Assembly: GCF_037076345.1 (NCBI RefSeq)
Contig: NZ_AP024702.1
Coordinates: forward strand, 372,001 to 436,000
Direction: 5' to 3'
Source of the DNA: Haloferula helveola
GTDB lineage: Bacteria > Verrucomicrobiota > Verrucomicrobiia > Verrucomicrobiales > Akkermansiaceae
Length of the DNA stretch: 64,000 nt
The translations under genes were made by a program, and so were the position numbers. Position 1 is the stretch's first letter; every line of letters begins with the position of its first letter. The notes below the pieces were generated by a model, which did not search any database, was not told where the DNA came from, and was given only the letters and a program-made list of their open reading frames with translations. Of this stretch, positions 32,602 through 41,071 are shown piece after piece.

Positions 32602-33135
32602 ATGACCACCAATCCGATCATCCCCACCCTGCTGCTGACGCTCGCGTTCCCCGCGTTGGCTCAGAACATGCCACCGGGACCGCCCCCCGACCCGGTCGGC
32701 ATGGCAATCGACAAAAACCACAATCAGGAGTTGTCGAAACGCGAGATCCGCGACGCCACCAAGTCTCTCCTCAAGCTCGACGAAGATGACGACGGAGCGC
32801 TGAGCGCCGAGGAACTTCGTCCCGAGCCGCCCCGCCACGAGCGTCGCCGTAATCGCGATGACGAAGGACAGGCTCCGCCTCCCCCACCACCCTCGCCACT
32901 GCTTTCGGCAATCGATACCGACGGAAGCGGTGATCTCTCGAGCAGTGAAATTGAGGCGGCCCCGGCAGCCCTCGCCAAGATCGACAAGGACGGCGACGGC
33001 AAGATCGACTCCGACGAGCTCGGCGTCGGCGGCCCGGGCGGTGGAGGCCCCGGCGGCGGTGGGGCTCAAGGCGGACCGCCCGGCGGCGGACCTCCTGGAG
33101 GAGGACCTCCCGGCGGCGGTGGCCCGGGACGCTGA
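32602..33135 (+). CDS. Secreted four-EF-hand protein with Gly/Pro-rich tail
   Basis: The 177-residue product has a signal peptide cut after about residue 20 (FPALA). Four 12-residue EF-hand loops follow at 37-48, 60-71, 105-116 and 128-139, with Asp at position 1 and Glu at position 12 in each. The first loop, with His, is the least canonical. A basic and proline-rich linker (about 74-98) separates the two pairs. The last 37 residues are almost only Gly and Pro. It should bind calcium outside the cytoplasm. It is followed by a strong terminator, so it is a single-gene unit. The partner is unknown. Confidence 0.85.
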   Translation: MTTNPIIPTLLLTLAFPALAQNMPPGPPPDPVGMAIDKNHNQELSKREIRDATKSLLKLDEDDDGALSAEELRPEPPRHERRRNRDDEGQAPPPPPPSPLLSAIDTDGSGDLSSSEIEAAPAALAKIDKDGDGKIDSDELGVGGPGGGGPGGGGAQGGPPGGGPPGGGPPGGGGPGR

Positions 33136-33187
33136 TCCGGCCCCTTTCAATGTGTGTGTTTCCCGGGATCGCCCCCCAACCCCGGGA

Positions 33188-33223
33188 GGCCGGGAGGTTG
33201 CCCCCCAACCTCTCGGCCTTTTT
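33188..33223 (+). terminator. Intrinsic terminator of the EF-hand gene
   Basis: A 13-bp stem (33188-33200 with 33206-33218, one G-T pair) encloses five C residues and is followed at once by five T residues (33219-33223). It lies 53 bases after the stop codon and before the esterase gene, which therefore needs its own promoter. Confidence 0.85.
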
Positions 33224-33290
33224 GCGCACTTCGGACGGTAGGAGTGTGCCATCCATGAAGGACCGCACGTCGGCAGGGCGTTGATCTACC

Positions 33291-34169
33291 ATGCGCTCGA
33301 TCTTCGTCGTTCCATTGATGGCCGCCTTGTTCAGCCTTCCTGCCCTTTCCAAGGAGTCCTACCCCGTCCACCCCGACTCGGTTCGTCAGCAAGGAGTACC
33401 GGTGGGCAAGGTCACCCGCCACCTCTGCAAGTCGGAAATCTATCCGGGAACCATCCGCGAGTACTTCGTCTACGTCCCGGCCCAATACGACGGCACCAAA
33501 CCCGCGGCGCTGATGGTGTTTCAGGACGGCCATGCCTTTGTGAAGGAGAAGGGAGAGTTCCGCGTTCCCGTCGTATTCGACAACCTGATCCACAAGGGAG
33601 AGATGCCGGTCACGGTCGCCGTGATGATCAATCCGGGTGTTTTCGGAGACCACCTCGATTCGGCCCAAGGCTGGAACACCCCCAAGGACATGAAGAGCAA
33701 CCGCAGTGTCGAATACGACACGCCGGACGGCACTTACGCGCGGTTCCTAGAGACCGAGATCCTGCCCGAGGTTTCGAAGTCGGTGAAGCTTTCCGACGAT
33801 CCTTCAAAACACGCGATCTGCGGCAACAGCTCCGGCGGAATCTGCGCCTTCACCGCTGCCTGGGAACGTCCCGACCTGTTCCGCAAGGTGGTGAGCCACA
33901 TCGGCAGCTTCACCAACATCCGTGGCGGCTATCACTACCCCTACCTGATTCGGAAAACCGAGAAGAAGCCGTTGAAGATCTTCCTGCAGGATGGCTCGGG
34001 TGATCTCGACAACGCGCACGGCAACTGGTGGCTGGCCAACCAGCAGATGGCCGCCGCCCTGAAGTTCGCCGAGTGGGACTACAAGACCGTCTGGGGCGAA
34101 GGCGGCCACAGCGGCGCGCACGGCGGGTCGATCTTCCCCGACACGCTGCGCTGGCTATGGCGTGATTGA
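33291..34169 (+). CDS. Secreted esterase of the enterochelin-esterase/esterase D-like family
   Basis: The 292-residue product has a signal peptide (residues 1-20) and an alpha/beta hydrolase fold. REYFVYVPAQYDG near residue 60 and MVFQDGHAFV near 80 open the domain. The nucleophile elbow is GNSSGG near 180, and the Asp and His are likely in QDGSGDLDN and GGHSGAHGG near the end. Verrucomicrobial genomes carry many such enzymes, usually near glycan-degradation genes, where they remove aromatic or acyl groups. The exact substrate is not visible. It is convergent with the lipoprotein gene, 4 bp apart. Confidence 0.85.
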   Translation: MRSIFVVPLMAALFSLPALSKESYPVHPDSVRQQGVPVGKVTRHLCKSEIYPGTIREYFVYVPAQYDGTKPAALMVFQDGHAFVKEKGEFRVPVVFDNLIHKGEMPVTVAVMINPGVFGDHLDSAQGWNTPKDMKSNRSVEYDTPDGTYARFLETEILPEVSKSVKLSDDPSKHAICGNSSGGICAFTAAWERPDLFRKVVSHIGSFTNIRGGYHYPYLIRKTEKKPLKIFLQDGSGDLDNAHGNWWLANQQMAAALKFAEWDYKTVWGEGGHSGAHGGSIFPDTLRWLWRD

Positions 34170-34173
34170 GGCC

Positions 34174-34599
34174 TTACTCGGACGACTCTTCTCGGGTCGC
34201 CGCATCCTCGATCTTCTCGCCCACCTTCTTGAGGAACTTGCCGGTGGCGTCCGCGGCCTTTTTCACGCCTTCCTCGGTCTTCTCACCTGCAGTATGAAGG
34301 GCCTCCTCGGTTTTCTCGGCGGCGGTTCCGACTCCGTCGGCGGTCTTCTCGCCCGCCGTCTGAAGCCCGCGTCCGGTCGCCTCGATCGCCCGATCCAGAC
34401 GCTCGCCAGGTGTCGGGCGTGACTCGACCACCTCCCCATCGGCCACAGGCGCCTCCAGCATGGGAGTCGGCTCAGCCTCCACAGGAGGCATCTCGGCCGT
34501 CTCCTCCTCGGGAACGATCGTCGCCTTCGGCGCTTCCTCCTTCTCGCAGCCAACCGCAAGCAAAGCCACGAACAAAGCGGACGGGAAATATGCCTTCAT
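34174..34599 (-). CDS. Small lipoprotein with amphipathic AGEKT-type repeats
   Basis: The 141-residue product has a lipoprotein signal with Cys18 (LLAVGC). A Pro/Glu-rich stretch to about residue 65 is followed by four or more imperfect 11-residue repeats (TAGEKTADGVG, AAEKTEEALH, TAGEKTEEGVK, AADATGKFLK) that would form a charged amphipathic helix. This is LEA- or apolipoprotein-like and fits a membrane- or wall-associated stress protein; no enzymatic motif is present. The function is unknown. It lies 59 bp downstream of the diflavin reductase gene on the same strand. Confidence 0.75.
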   Translation of the reverse strand: MKAYFPSALFVALLAVGCEKEEAPKATIVPEEETAEMPPVEAEPTPMLEAPVADGEVVESRPTPGERLDRAIEATGRGLQTAGEKTADGVGTAAEKTEEALHTAGEKTEEGVKKAADATGKFLKKVGEKIEDAATREESSE

Positions 34600-34658
34600 G
34601 ATGCGAAAGCATCGCCACTTTTCGCCAAAGCGCCATCGAAAACGGCTCCGGGAGCCGC

Positions 34659-36383
34659 TCAGTAGACGTCGCGCTGGTAGCGTTTGTCCTTTTTGAGCTG
34701 CTTGACGAACTCGGCAGCCGCTTCCGCATCCATGCCACCGTGCTTCTCCGCAATCTCGTGCAGGGCCGCATCGACATCCTTCGCCATCCGCGACGCATCA
34801 CCGCAGACGTAGAAGGCGGCACCCTCCCCAAGCCACTTCCAGAGCTCGGCGCCGTTTTCGGTCATCAGGTTCTGCACGTAGACCTTCTGCTTCTGGTCGC
34901 GAGACCAGGCGAGATCGAGACGCTGCAGCGTTCCGTCCTCCTTGAAGGCGGTGAGTTCGTCTTCGTAGAGGAAGTCAGTCGACTGGTGCGGGTTGCCGAA
35001 GAACAGCCAGTTCGCGCCCTTCGCCCCACTGATCTTGCGTTCTTCGAGAAACGCACGGAAGGGAGCGATACCGGTTCCGGGTCCCACCATGATCAGCGGC
35101 GTGTCGCCGCTCTCGGGCAAACGGAACGCTTTGTTGCTGTGAACGAACACACCGGGCGTGGTGCCGTCGGAACGATCGGAAAGGAAGGTGGAACAGATTC
35201 CGCCACGCTTTCTACCATGACTCTCGTAGCGTACGATCCCGACGCAGAGATGAACCTCACCCGGGTGGGCATTCGGACTTGAAGCGATCGAGTAAAGACG
35301 CGGCTGCAGCTTCTTCAGGATGCCGACGAAGTCCTCGCCATCGGCGAAGTCGGCCGGATGATCGACGACCAGATCGATCAGGTCGCGACCCCACGAGAAG
35401 TCCTCGAAAGCCTTCTTGTCGTCAGCCTCGACCAGCGAGCGAAGGAACGGCGAACCGCTGCGCTCCTGCCATTTCTGGATGAGCGACTTGTTGATCGTAC
35501 CTATGTCGTAGGAATAGATCAGCGCATCACGGAGTGGACCTTCGGTGCCGTCAGGCAGAGGCACTTCGGTGTCCGTCTTGAACGGCAGATTCGCGAGAAT
35601 CTCGTCGACCACTTCGGGCGGGTTGGCCGGGACCACGCCGAGCGCGTCACCGACCTCGTAGACGAGTTCGGAACCCTCGAGGGAGAGCTCGACGTGATGG
35701 GTCTCCTTGGCCCCGCCGGTATTGAGGTTGAAATTGTTGAGGATCGTCGACGGGAACGGGCGCTTCTTCGAGTAGCCTTCCTCTTGCTGGTCGAGAGCCG
35801 ACACCGCACCCGGCACCACCTCGAACTCCGGAGAAAGGACTCCGATCACCCCCTCCGACCAAGCCTTGAATTCGTCGTCGAAGTCGACATCGCAGTCGAC
35901 CCGGTCCTGGATCTTGCTCGCTCCCAAGGCGGCGAGGCGCTGGTCGAAATCGATACCGCACTTGCAGAAGTCCGGATAGCTCGTGTCACCGAGCGCCAGC
36001 ACCGAGTACGAGACATCCCCGAGTTGCGGGGCGGCGTCGCTGAGAATCCACTCGTAGAGGTCCGCCGCATTATCAGGGGGCTCTCCATCACCGTAGGTCG
36101 ACGTGATGATGAGCAGGTTCTTTTCCTTCGGGAGCCGCTCGCGGTCGTACTCCGCCATATCGAAGATCTCGGGCTCGAAATTGCCCTTCTTCATCCGCTT
36201 GCCCAGCTTGCGGGCAAGCCCTTCGGCATTGCCGGTCTGGGAACCCCACAGGATGGTCACCGGCACTGCGGGACCGGTCGGGGCACTCGGGATGGCAACT
36301 CCGGCGAGGGCCTTGCTGAGGAAGTCCTCAAGCCAGGCACGTTGCTCGGGTGTGAACGGTGCGTCGTCGGGAAGTCGGATCAT
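34659..36383 (-). CDS. cysJ: CysJ-like NADPH diflavin reductase (sulfite reductase flavoprotein)
   Basis: The 574-residue cytosolic protein has the CysJ/P450-reductase layout. A flavodoxin domain (about 42-180) has ILWGSQTGNAEGLA and TSTYGDGEPPDNA for FMN. An FAD domain (about 205-420) has RLYSIASSPNAHPGEVHL and GGICSTFLSD. An NADPH domain has MVGPGTGIAPFRAFLEER and FYVCGDASRMAKDV, and the chain ends YQRDVY as in CysJ. It is slightly shorter than the 599-residue E. coli protein. No hemoprotein subunit (CysI) gene is adjacent, so the partner must be elsewhere; another electron acceptor is possible. It follows opcA and zwf on the same strand with a 137-bp gap. Confidence 0.85.
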   Translation of the reverse strand: MIRLPDDAPFTPEQRAWLEDFLSKALAGVAIPSAPTGPAVPVTILWGSQTGNAEGLARKLGKRMKKGNFEPEIFDMAEYDRERLPKEKNLLIITSTYGDGEPPDNAADLYEWILSDAAPQLGDVSYSVLALGDTSYPDFCKCGIDFDQRLAALGASKIQDRVDCDVDFDDEFKAWSEGVIGVLSPEFEVVPGAVSALDQQEEGYSKKRPFPSTILNNFNLNTGGAKETHHVELSLEGSELVYEVGDALGVVPANPPEVVDEILANLPFKTDTEVPLPDGTEGPLRDALIYSYDIGTINKSLIQKWQERSGSPFLRSLVEADDKKAFEDFSWGRDLIDLVVDHPADFADGEDFVGILKKLQPRLYSIASSPNAHPGEVHLCVGIVRYESHGRKRGGICSTFLSDRSDGTTPGVFVHSNKAFRLPESGDTPLIMVGPGTGIAPFRAFLEERKISGAKGANWLFFGNPHQSTDFLYEDELTAFKEDGTLQRLDLAWSRDQKQKVYVQNLMTENGAELWKWLGEGAAFYVCGDASRMAKDVDAALHEIAEKHGGMDAEAAAEFVKQLKKDKRYQRDVY

Positions 36384-36520
36384 GTCAGGAAATCAACCGG
36401 CGTCCGGGGCCGCGGAACATGCGACCTCGCCGGTAGGGGTTCAAGCCCCTTTCATGCCAACGGGAGTCCGCATGGAGGGGCGTGTGGGGCATGGGCGGGA
36501 GAGCCGGAAACATGCCAATA

Positions 36521-37606
36521 TCAGCAGGAAAGGAGTTCAAGGAATCGCGGCAGGATCTTGCGGTACAAGGAGTTCTTGCCACCGCGGGAAAGCTGCTCAC
36601 CGACGAGTTCGACCGAACCGTCAGGATCCACCGGTGCCGGAGATTCGGAGCGGTGTCCTCCGCATTCGAGACGGCGGAGAAGATGGCTGCTGCCGGGATC
36701 GCGGACGACATCGATACGAACCTCACCGGCCTCAATTTCGAGCCTTCCGAGCGGCGGACCGTCGGCATCGGGCACCAAAGTGGCCGTGATCGCCTGGCCC
36801 GTGGCCGACTCAAACGAGAAACTCTCCCCATTCCCGCCCCGGCGGGAGTCCGCCAGATGCAGCTCAAGCCCGTCGCGCCAACCCGCTTGAACCGCGAGCC
36901 AGGCCAGAAGCTGCAGGGCGGTCAACCGATGGTCCGGGTGATGGACGATTCTCACCGATTGGATCGCCCCGGCCGACTCGGAAGCCACCGGGTCGTCGAA
37001 CAGCGCCGCGACCGAAACACGGAACTGGTAGCAGCGGGTCCACGACAGGTCCTGCACAACCAGTCGGTTCGACGTCTCGCTTGCCTCGAGGATCCGGCTG
37101 AAGGAATCGAGTGGATCCTTCCACGACGAGCTATCGAAGACGAATCGGTCGACGAGACTGTAGAAGCGCTCGCTGAAAATCGGGCTGAGCTCCCCCTGCC
37201 ACCAAAGAATCAGCGGCAGATCGGAATTCAGGTGAGCGAAAACGGTGTTCCGGAGCCGGCCCGTCGCCCGACCGGTGAGCGCGAAAGCGATTTGCTCGCA
37301 GCAAACCGACTTCTGACCGTGGCTGAGATGGCAATGCGCCGTGATCCACGCCCGGATCGAGGCCTCCTCGGCCTCACGGTCGATACCGATCAGGATCGCC
37401 CGGCAGGCATGCTCGCGAGTCAGCTCACGGACGGCTGCCGAATTTCGAACCAGCGCGTCGGGCTCCTCGGAGTAGACGGCGAGATTGATCAGTGAGGCGT
37501 TGGTCCGCGCATCGTCCTCCTCCCACAGTTGGTGCAGTTCCCGATCGATCGAGCCGATCGGGACTTCGCGACCCAGTTCGGGATGCATGGAAAGGGTTTC
37601 GCTCAT
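36521..37606 (-). CDS. opcA: OpcA-like glucose-6-phosphate dehydrogenase assembly protein
   Basis: The 361-residue protein shows OpcA features: NASLINLAVYSEEPD near residue 37, SVCCEQIAFALTG near 105, and the hallmark LNSDLPLILWWQGELSP near 127, followed by a variable C-terminal half. OpcA is known from cyanobacteria and actinobacteria as an activator or assembly factor of glucose-6-phosphate dehydrogenase. It starts 15 bp after the zwf stop, which supports the call. No signal peptide is present, so it is cytosolic. Confidence 0.82.
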   Translation of the reverse strand: MSETLSMHPELGREVPIGSIDRELHQLWEEDDARTNASLINLAVYSEEPDALVRNSAAVRELTREHACRAILIGIDREAEEASIRAWITAHCHLSHGQKSVCCEQIAFALTGRATGRLRNTVFAHLNSDLPLILWWQGELSPIFSERFYSLVDRFVFDSSSWKDPLDSFSRILEASETSNRLVVQDLSWTRCYQFRVSVAALFDDPVASESAGAIQSVRIVHHPDHRLTALQLLAWLAVQAGWRDGLELHLADSRRGGNGESFSFESATGQAITATLVPDADGPPLGRLEIEAGEVRIDVVRDPGSSHLLRRLECGGHRSESPAPVDPDGSVELVGEQLSRGGKNSLYRKILPRFLELLSC

Positions 37607-37621
37607 CGTCGCTGCAAGGGA

Positions 37622-39178
37622 TCAGAGTCTGCGCCAGGAATGACCGTCGGCCGTGAGAAGATCGTCGGCCTCCTTCGGCCCCCACGTGCCGGCAACAAAC
37701 TCGGCCATCGGAGGCGGGGAATCGCTTTCGTGCCACGCACGCTCGATGTGGTCGATGAAACGCCATGCCTCCTCAACCTCATCCCGCCGCGCGAACAGGG
37801 TCGCGTCGCCCGCCATCGCGTCGAGCAACAGCCGCTCGTAGGCTTCCGGGCTGCCTTTGCCGAAGCTCGTCGCGTAGTGGAAATCCATCTTCACCGGTTC
37901 GAGACGCAGGCTGGTGCCCGGGATCTTGGAAACCATGCGCAGCGAAATTCCCTCGTCCGGCTGGATCCGGATCACCAGCACGTTACCACCGGGCACACCA
38001 CCCGGAAGCGCGCTGAAGAGAACGCAGGGCGGCGCCTTGAAATGCACCGAGATCTCGGTCGCCTTCTTCGGCAGACGCTTGCCCATGCGGATGTAGAACG
38101 GCACGCCGCTCCAACGCCACGTGTCGATCATCAGACGCAGCGCGACATACGCCTCGGTCTGGCTCTCGGGATCCACGCGGTCTTCCTCGCAGTAGCCGGG
38201 AACGCTCACCCCATCGACATGGCCGGCGGTGTATTGGGCACGCACGACATTCTCCGCGACCTTCTTGGCGGTGTCCCACTGACGCAGCGAGCGGATCACC
38301 TTCACCTTCTCGTCCCGCACACCGTCCGCGCTGAGGTCGGTCGGCGGCTCCATCGCCACGAGACTGAGAAGCTGCAACAGGTGGTTCTGCACCATGTCCC
38401 GCAACGCACCGGACTTGTCGTAGTAACCTCCCCGTCCGCCTTCCATGCCGAGATTCTCTGAGCAGGTGATCTGGATCTGGTCGATGTAGCGGCTGTTCCA
38501 GAGCGGCTCGAAGATCGCGTTGGCAAACCGGAGCACCATCAGGTTCTGCGCCGTTTCCTTCCCGAGGTAATGGTCGATCCGGTAGGTGTCCTTTTCCTCG
38601 AAGGTCCGGTTGACCACCTGGTTGAGGTGCTGCGCCGTCGCGAGATCGGTACCGAACGGCTTCTCCACGATCACCCGCGACCAGCAACCTTCGGCCGACT
38701 CGTTGAGACCCGCCTGTTTCAGGTGTTCGAGGATGTCATCGAAGAACTCGGGAGCACTGGCGATGTAGAACAGGCGGTTGCCCTTGCCTCCGCGATCCCG
38801 ATCGATCTCGTCGAGGCGCTCGGCAAGACGCCGGTAACCATCGTCATCGGTGAACTCGCTCTTGTGATAATGAATGCTTTCGACGAAGCGGTCCCAGATC
38901 TCGTCGTCGTGGCCGGAGCGCGACACCTTGCGGTTGAGTTCCTCGAGTCCGGCACGGAATTCGGCATCGCTTTTGTCGCGACGCGCGAAGCCGACGATCT
39001 TCACACCGGGAGGCAGTTCGCCGTCCACCGCGAGGTTGTAGAGTGCCGGAACCAGCTTGCGGTGCGTCAGGTCGCCGGTGGCGCCGAAAATAACCACCGT
39101 GCAGGGCTGGGGACGGTTTCGTGAAACGAGATCTTCGCGGAAGGGATTGCTCATGGACGGGCAGGCGGTTTCGCTCAT
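37622..39178 (-). CDS. zwf: Glucose-6-phosphate 1-dehydrogenase
   Basis: The 518-residue enzyme oxidises glucose 6-phosphate to 6-phosphogluconolactone and makes NADPH, the first step of the oxidative pentose phosphate pathway. The cofactor motif FGATGDLTHRK is at residues 31-41; the substrate and catalytic motif RIDHYLGKE is near 200-208; MQNHLLQLLSLVAMEPP and GVPFYIRMGKRLPKK are further conserved blocks. The length is normal. ATG 39154 would shorten it by 8 residues; no clear Shine-Dalgarno decides between them. It is followed closely by opcA and preceded by the rpsD terminator. Confidence 0.95.
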   Translation of the reverse strand: MSETACPSMSNPFREDLVSRNRPQPCTVVIFGATGDLTHRKLVPALYNLAVDGELPPGVKIVGFARRDKSDAEFRAGLEELNRKVSRSGHDDEIWDRFVESIHYHKSEFTDDDGYRRLAERLDEIDRDRGGKGNRLFYIASAPEFFDDILEHLKQAGLNESAEGCWSRVIVEKPFGTDLATAQHLNQVVNRTFEEKDTYRIDHYLGKETAQNLMVLRFANAIFEPLWNSRYIDQIQITCSENLGMEGGRGGYYDKSGALRDMVQNHLLQLLSLVAMEPPTDLSADGVRDEKVKVIRSLRQWDTAKKVAENVVRAQYTAGHVDGVSVPGYCEEDRVDPESQTEAYVALRLMIDTWRWSGVPFYIRMGKRLPKKATEISVHFKAPPCVLFSALPGGVPGGNVLVIRIQPDEGISLRMVSKIPGTSLRLEPVKMDFHYATSFGKGSPEAYERLLLDAMAGDATLFARRDEVEEAWRFIDHIERAWHESDSPPPMAEFVAGTWGPKEADDLLTADGHSWRRL

Positions 39179-39237
39179 CTTGCAGCTCTGGAAAAGCCAA
39201 ATGGCAATGAATTCCCGTCACGCAAGCCATGAACGCG

Positions 39238-39263
39238 AAAACGCCCGGGGTTTCCCCCGGGCG
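39238..39263 (-). terminator. Intrinsic terminator of the rpsM-rpsK-rpsD operon
   Basis: On the minus strand a 9-bp perfect GC stem (39242-39250 with 39255-39263, four-base loop) is followed by TTTT. It lies 23 bases after the rpsD stop and before the zwf start, separating the ribosomal operon from zwf. Confidence 0.8.
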
Positions 39264-39286
39264 CCGTCGAAAAAATGTCCTCCGGA

Positions 39287-39898
39287 TCAGCGCGAGTAGA
39301 GCTCGACGATGAGCTGCTCGTTGACCAGCGGATCGATGTCGGAACGCTCGGGGACGCGCTCGACGATGCCTTCCATCGTCTCGCGATCGAGAGTGAGCCA
39401 GTCAACCAGCGGAACCGACTGGGTCAGGTCCATCATGCGCAGCGCGAGCTGCTGGGCCGACGGCTTCGAGCCGATCTTGATCTTGTCACCGGGCTTCACC
39501 TGATAGCTGGCAACGTCGACCTTGGTGCCGTTCACGAGAACGTGGCCGTGATTGACGAGCTGGCGCGCGGCGGCGCGGGTGTTGCCGAAGCCGAGGCGGT
39601 AGCAAACGTTGTCGAGGCGCTGCTCGAGAAGCTGGAGCAGGATCTCACCGGTAACACCCCGGCGACGTGCGGCCTCTTCGTAATAACCGCGGAACTGCTT
39701 TTCGAGAACGCCGTATTGGAAGCGGAGCTTTTGCTTCTCGCCAAGCGCGATCGAGTAATCGCTCTTCTTTTTCCGGCCGGCACGGAGACCGTGCTGCCCG
39801 GGCGGGAAGTTGCGGCGTTCGAGGGCCTTCGAGGAACCGAAGAGAGCGACGCCAAAGCGGCGGCTGATCTTCGCGCGGGGTCCGGTGTAACGAGCCAT
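39287..39898 (-). CDS. rpsD: 30S ribosomal protein S4
   Basis: The 203-residue product begins MARYTGPRAKISRRFG and contains FPPGQHG, RRNFPPGQHGLRAG and the S4 RNA-binding domain (LEQRLDNVCYRLGF, then RQLVNHGHVLVNG), all diagnostic of S4. S4 binds 16S rRNA early in 30S assembly and in many bacteria represses its own operon. It follows rpsK by 22 bp and ends just before a terminator. rpoA and rplQ, which usually come next, are not here. Confidence 0.97.
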   Translation of the reverse strand: MARYTGPRAKISRRFGVALFGSSKALERRNFPPGQHGLRAGRKKKSDYSIALGEKQKLRFQYGVLEKQFRGYYEEAARRRGVTGEILLQLLEQRLDNVCYRLGFGNTRAAARQLVNHGHVLVNGTKVDVASYQVKPGDKIKIGSKPSAQQLALRMMDLTQSVPLVDWLTLDRETMEGIVERVPERSDIDPLVNEQLIVELYSR

Positions 39899-39920
39899 GA
39901 TTCAGTAAAGTGTGGGGAAA

Positions 39921-40514
39921 TTAAACGCGGCGGGCCTTCTTCGGACGGCAACCGTTGTGCGGGATCGGGGTGACGTCGCGGATGCCGGTGACATCGACGC
40001 CGAGTGCTTGGACGGCACGAACGGCCGACTCACGGCCCGAACCCGGACCCTTGACGCGGACTTCAGCCTCCTTGAGGCCGTGGCCCATCGCCTGGCGGCA
40101 GGCGTCTTGCGAAACCACCTGGGCGGCGTAGGCCGTGCTCTTGCGCGAACCCTTGAAGCCCATCTTGCCGGCGCTCGACCAGCCGATGGTGTTGCCGCTG
40201 GCGTCGGTGACGCTGACGATCGTGTTGTTGAAGGTGGCCGTCACGTGGACGATGCCCTTCGAGATGTTCTTCGATCCCTTGGCCTTGTGGATCTTGATCT
40301 GACCCTCTTCGGCGCCGGCGATCTCGGCGAAAATGTCGCGCTTCTCCTCCTTCTTCGGAGCGCCGCCATCCTCAGGCTTTGCTTCCTCGCCCTTGGCTTC
40401 GGCAGCAGGTGCCGCGGGAGTCTCCTCGGTCTTCGGGGTCTCCGCCTTCGGGGCGGCAGCCGCTTCCTCCGAACCAGTGTCAGGAGCTTCGTTCTTGGTT
40501 TCTTCGTCAGCCAT
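39921..40514 (-). CDS. rpsK: 30S ribosomal protein S11 with long acidic N-terminal extension
   Basis: The C-terminal 125 residues are a normal S11 ([62 protein letters not shown]). Before them are about 70 residues rich in Ala, Glu, Pro and Lys, absent from typical S11 of about 128 residues. The ATG at 40514 is followed by an open frame of consistent composition, and no Met occurs at the usual S11 start, so the extension is probably translated. The stop-to-start distance to rpsM is 32 bp. Confidence 0.95.
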   Translation of the reverse strand: MADEETKNEAPDTGSEEAAAAPKAETPKTEETPAAPAAEAKGEEAKPEDGGAPKKEEKRDIFAEIAGAEEGQIKIHKAKGSKNISKGIVHVTATFNNTIVSVTDASGNTIGWSSAGKMGFKGSRKSTAYAAQVVSQDACRQAMGHGLKEAEVRVKGPGSGRESAVRAVQALGVDVTGIRDVTPIPHNGCRPKKARRV

Positions 40515-40546
40515 CGTCGGTGAATGCTAGAATCTCAGTGTCGCCC

Positions 40547-40915
40547 TTACTTCTTCACGCCCACGGTCTTCCGCTTGCCCTTCCGGGTGCGGGCGTTGGT
40601 GCGGGTGCGCTGGCCACGGACCGGAAGGCCTCGCTTGTGGCGGATGCCGCGCACGCAGTTGATCGAGGTCAGGCGCTTGAGCTGGGCCTGCTTCTCACGG
40701 CGGAGGTCGCCCTCGATGATGATCCCCTCGCTCTGGATCACGGTGCCGATCTTTACCAACTGGTCCTCGGACAGCTGTCCGGTCCGGAGGTTGGGGTCGA
40801 TGCCTGCGTGTTCAAGAATGCGCGACGCGGTGGTTGTTCCGATACCGTAGATGTAACGGAGCGACGCCTCGATGCGCTTTTCGTTGGGGATTTCGATGCC
40901 GAAAATTCGTGCCAT
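40547..40915 (-). CDS. rpsM: 30S ribosomal protein S13
   Basis: From ATG 40915 the product has 122 residues, MARIFGIEIPNEKRIEASL, then YGIGTTTASRIL, LKRLTSINCVRGIRHKRGLPVRGQRT and the basic tail KGKRKTVGVKK. S13 contacts the P-site tRNA in the 30S head. The frame extends to 41020, but the upstream codons are not S13-like and would overlap the promoter. It is the first gene of the rpsM-rpsK-rpsD unit. Confidence 0.96.
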   Translation of the reverse strand: MARIFGIEIPNEKRIEASLRYIYGIGTTTASRILEHAGIDPNLRTGQLSEDQLVKIGTVIQSEGIIIEGDLRREKQAQLKRLTSINCVRGIRHKRGLPVRGQRTRTNARTRKGKRKTVGVKK

Positions 40916-40992
40916 GGGACTCGTTGGTGAGCGGATGCCGCCACGCGGCGGATGGCGACGACAGGTCGCGCACCGGTGCGGAGCGGGCGGGC

Positions 40993-41020
40993 TGTTTAGC
41001 AGAGGATTGGGGGCTGACAA
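40993..41020 (-). promoter_or_regulatory. Probable promoter of the rpsM-rpsK-rpsD operon
   Basis: On the minus strand TTGTCA (41015-41020) and TAAACA (40993-40998) are separated by 16 bases, and the -10 box is preceded by TG one base away (extended -10). The predicted start leaves a leader of about 70 bases before rpsM, enough room for S4-type autoregulation. The hairpin at 41021-41055 lies immediately upstream. Confidence 0.5.
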
Positions 41021-41055
41021 GCGGGAAATCGAAATTTTCCGACCGATTTCCCCGC
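41021..41055 (-). terminator. Hairpin downstream of the DUF1080 gene
   Basis: Arms 41021-41031 and 41044-41055 pair over 11 bp with one bulged base. On the minus strand it lies 17 bases after the DUF1080 stop and just before the predicted rpsM promoter, so it probably ends the DUF1080 transcript; only a weak T-tract follows. Confidence 0.5.
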
Positions 41056-41071
41056 CATCCCGAGGAGTGTT

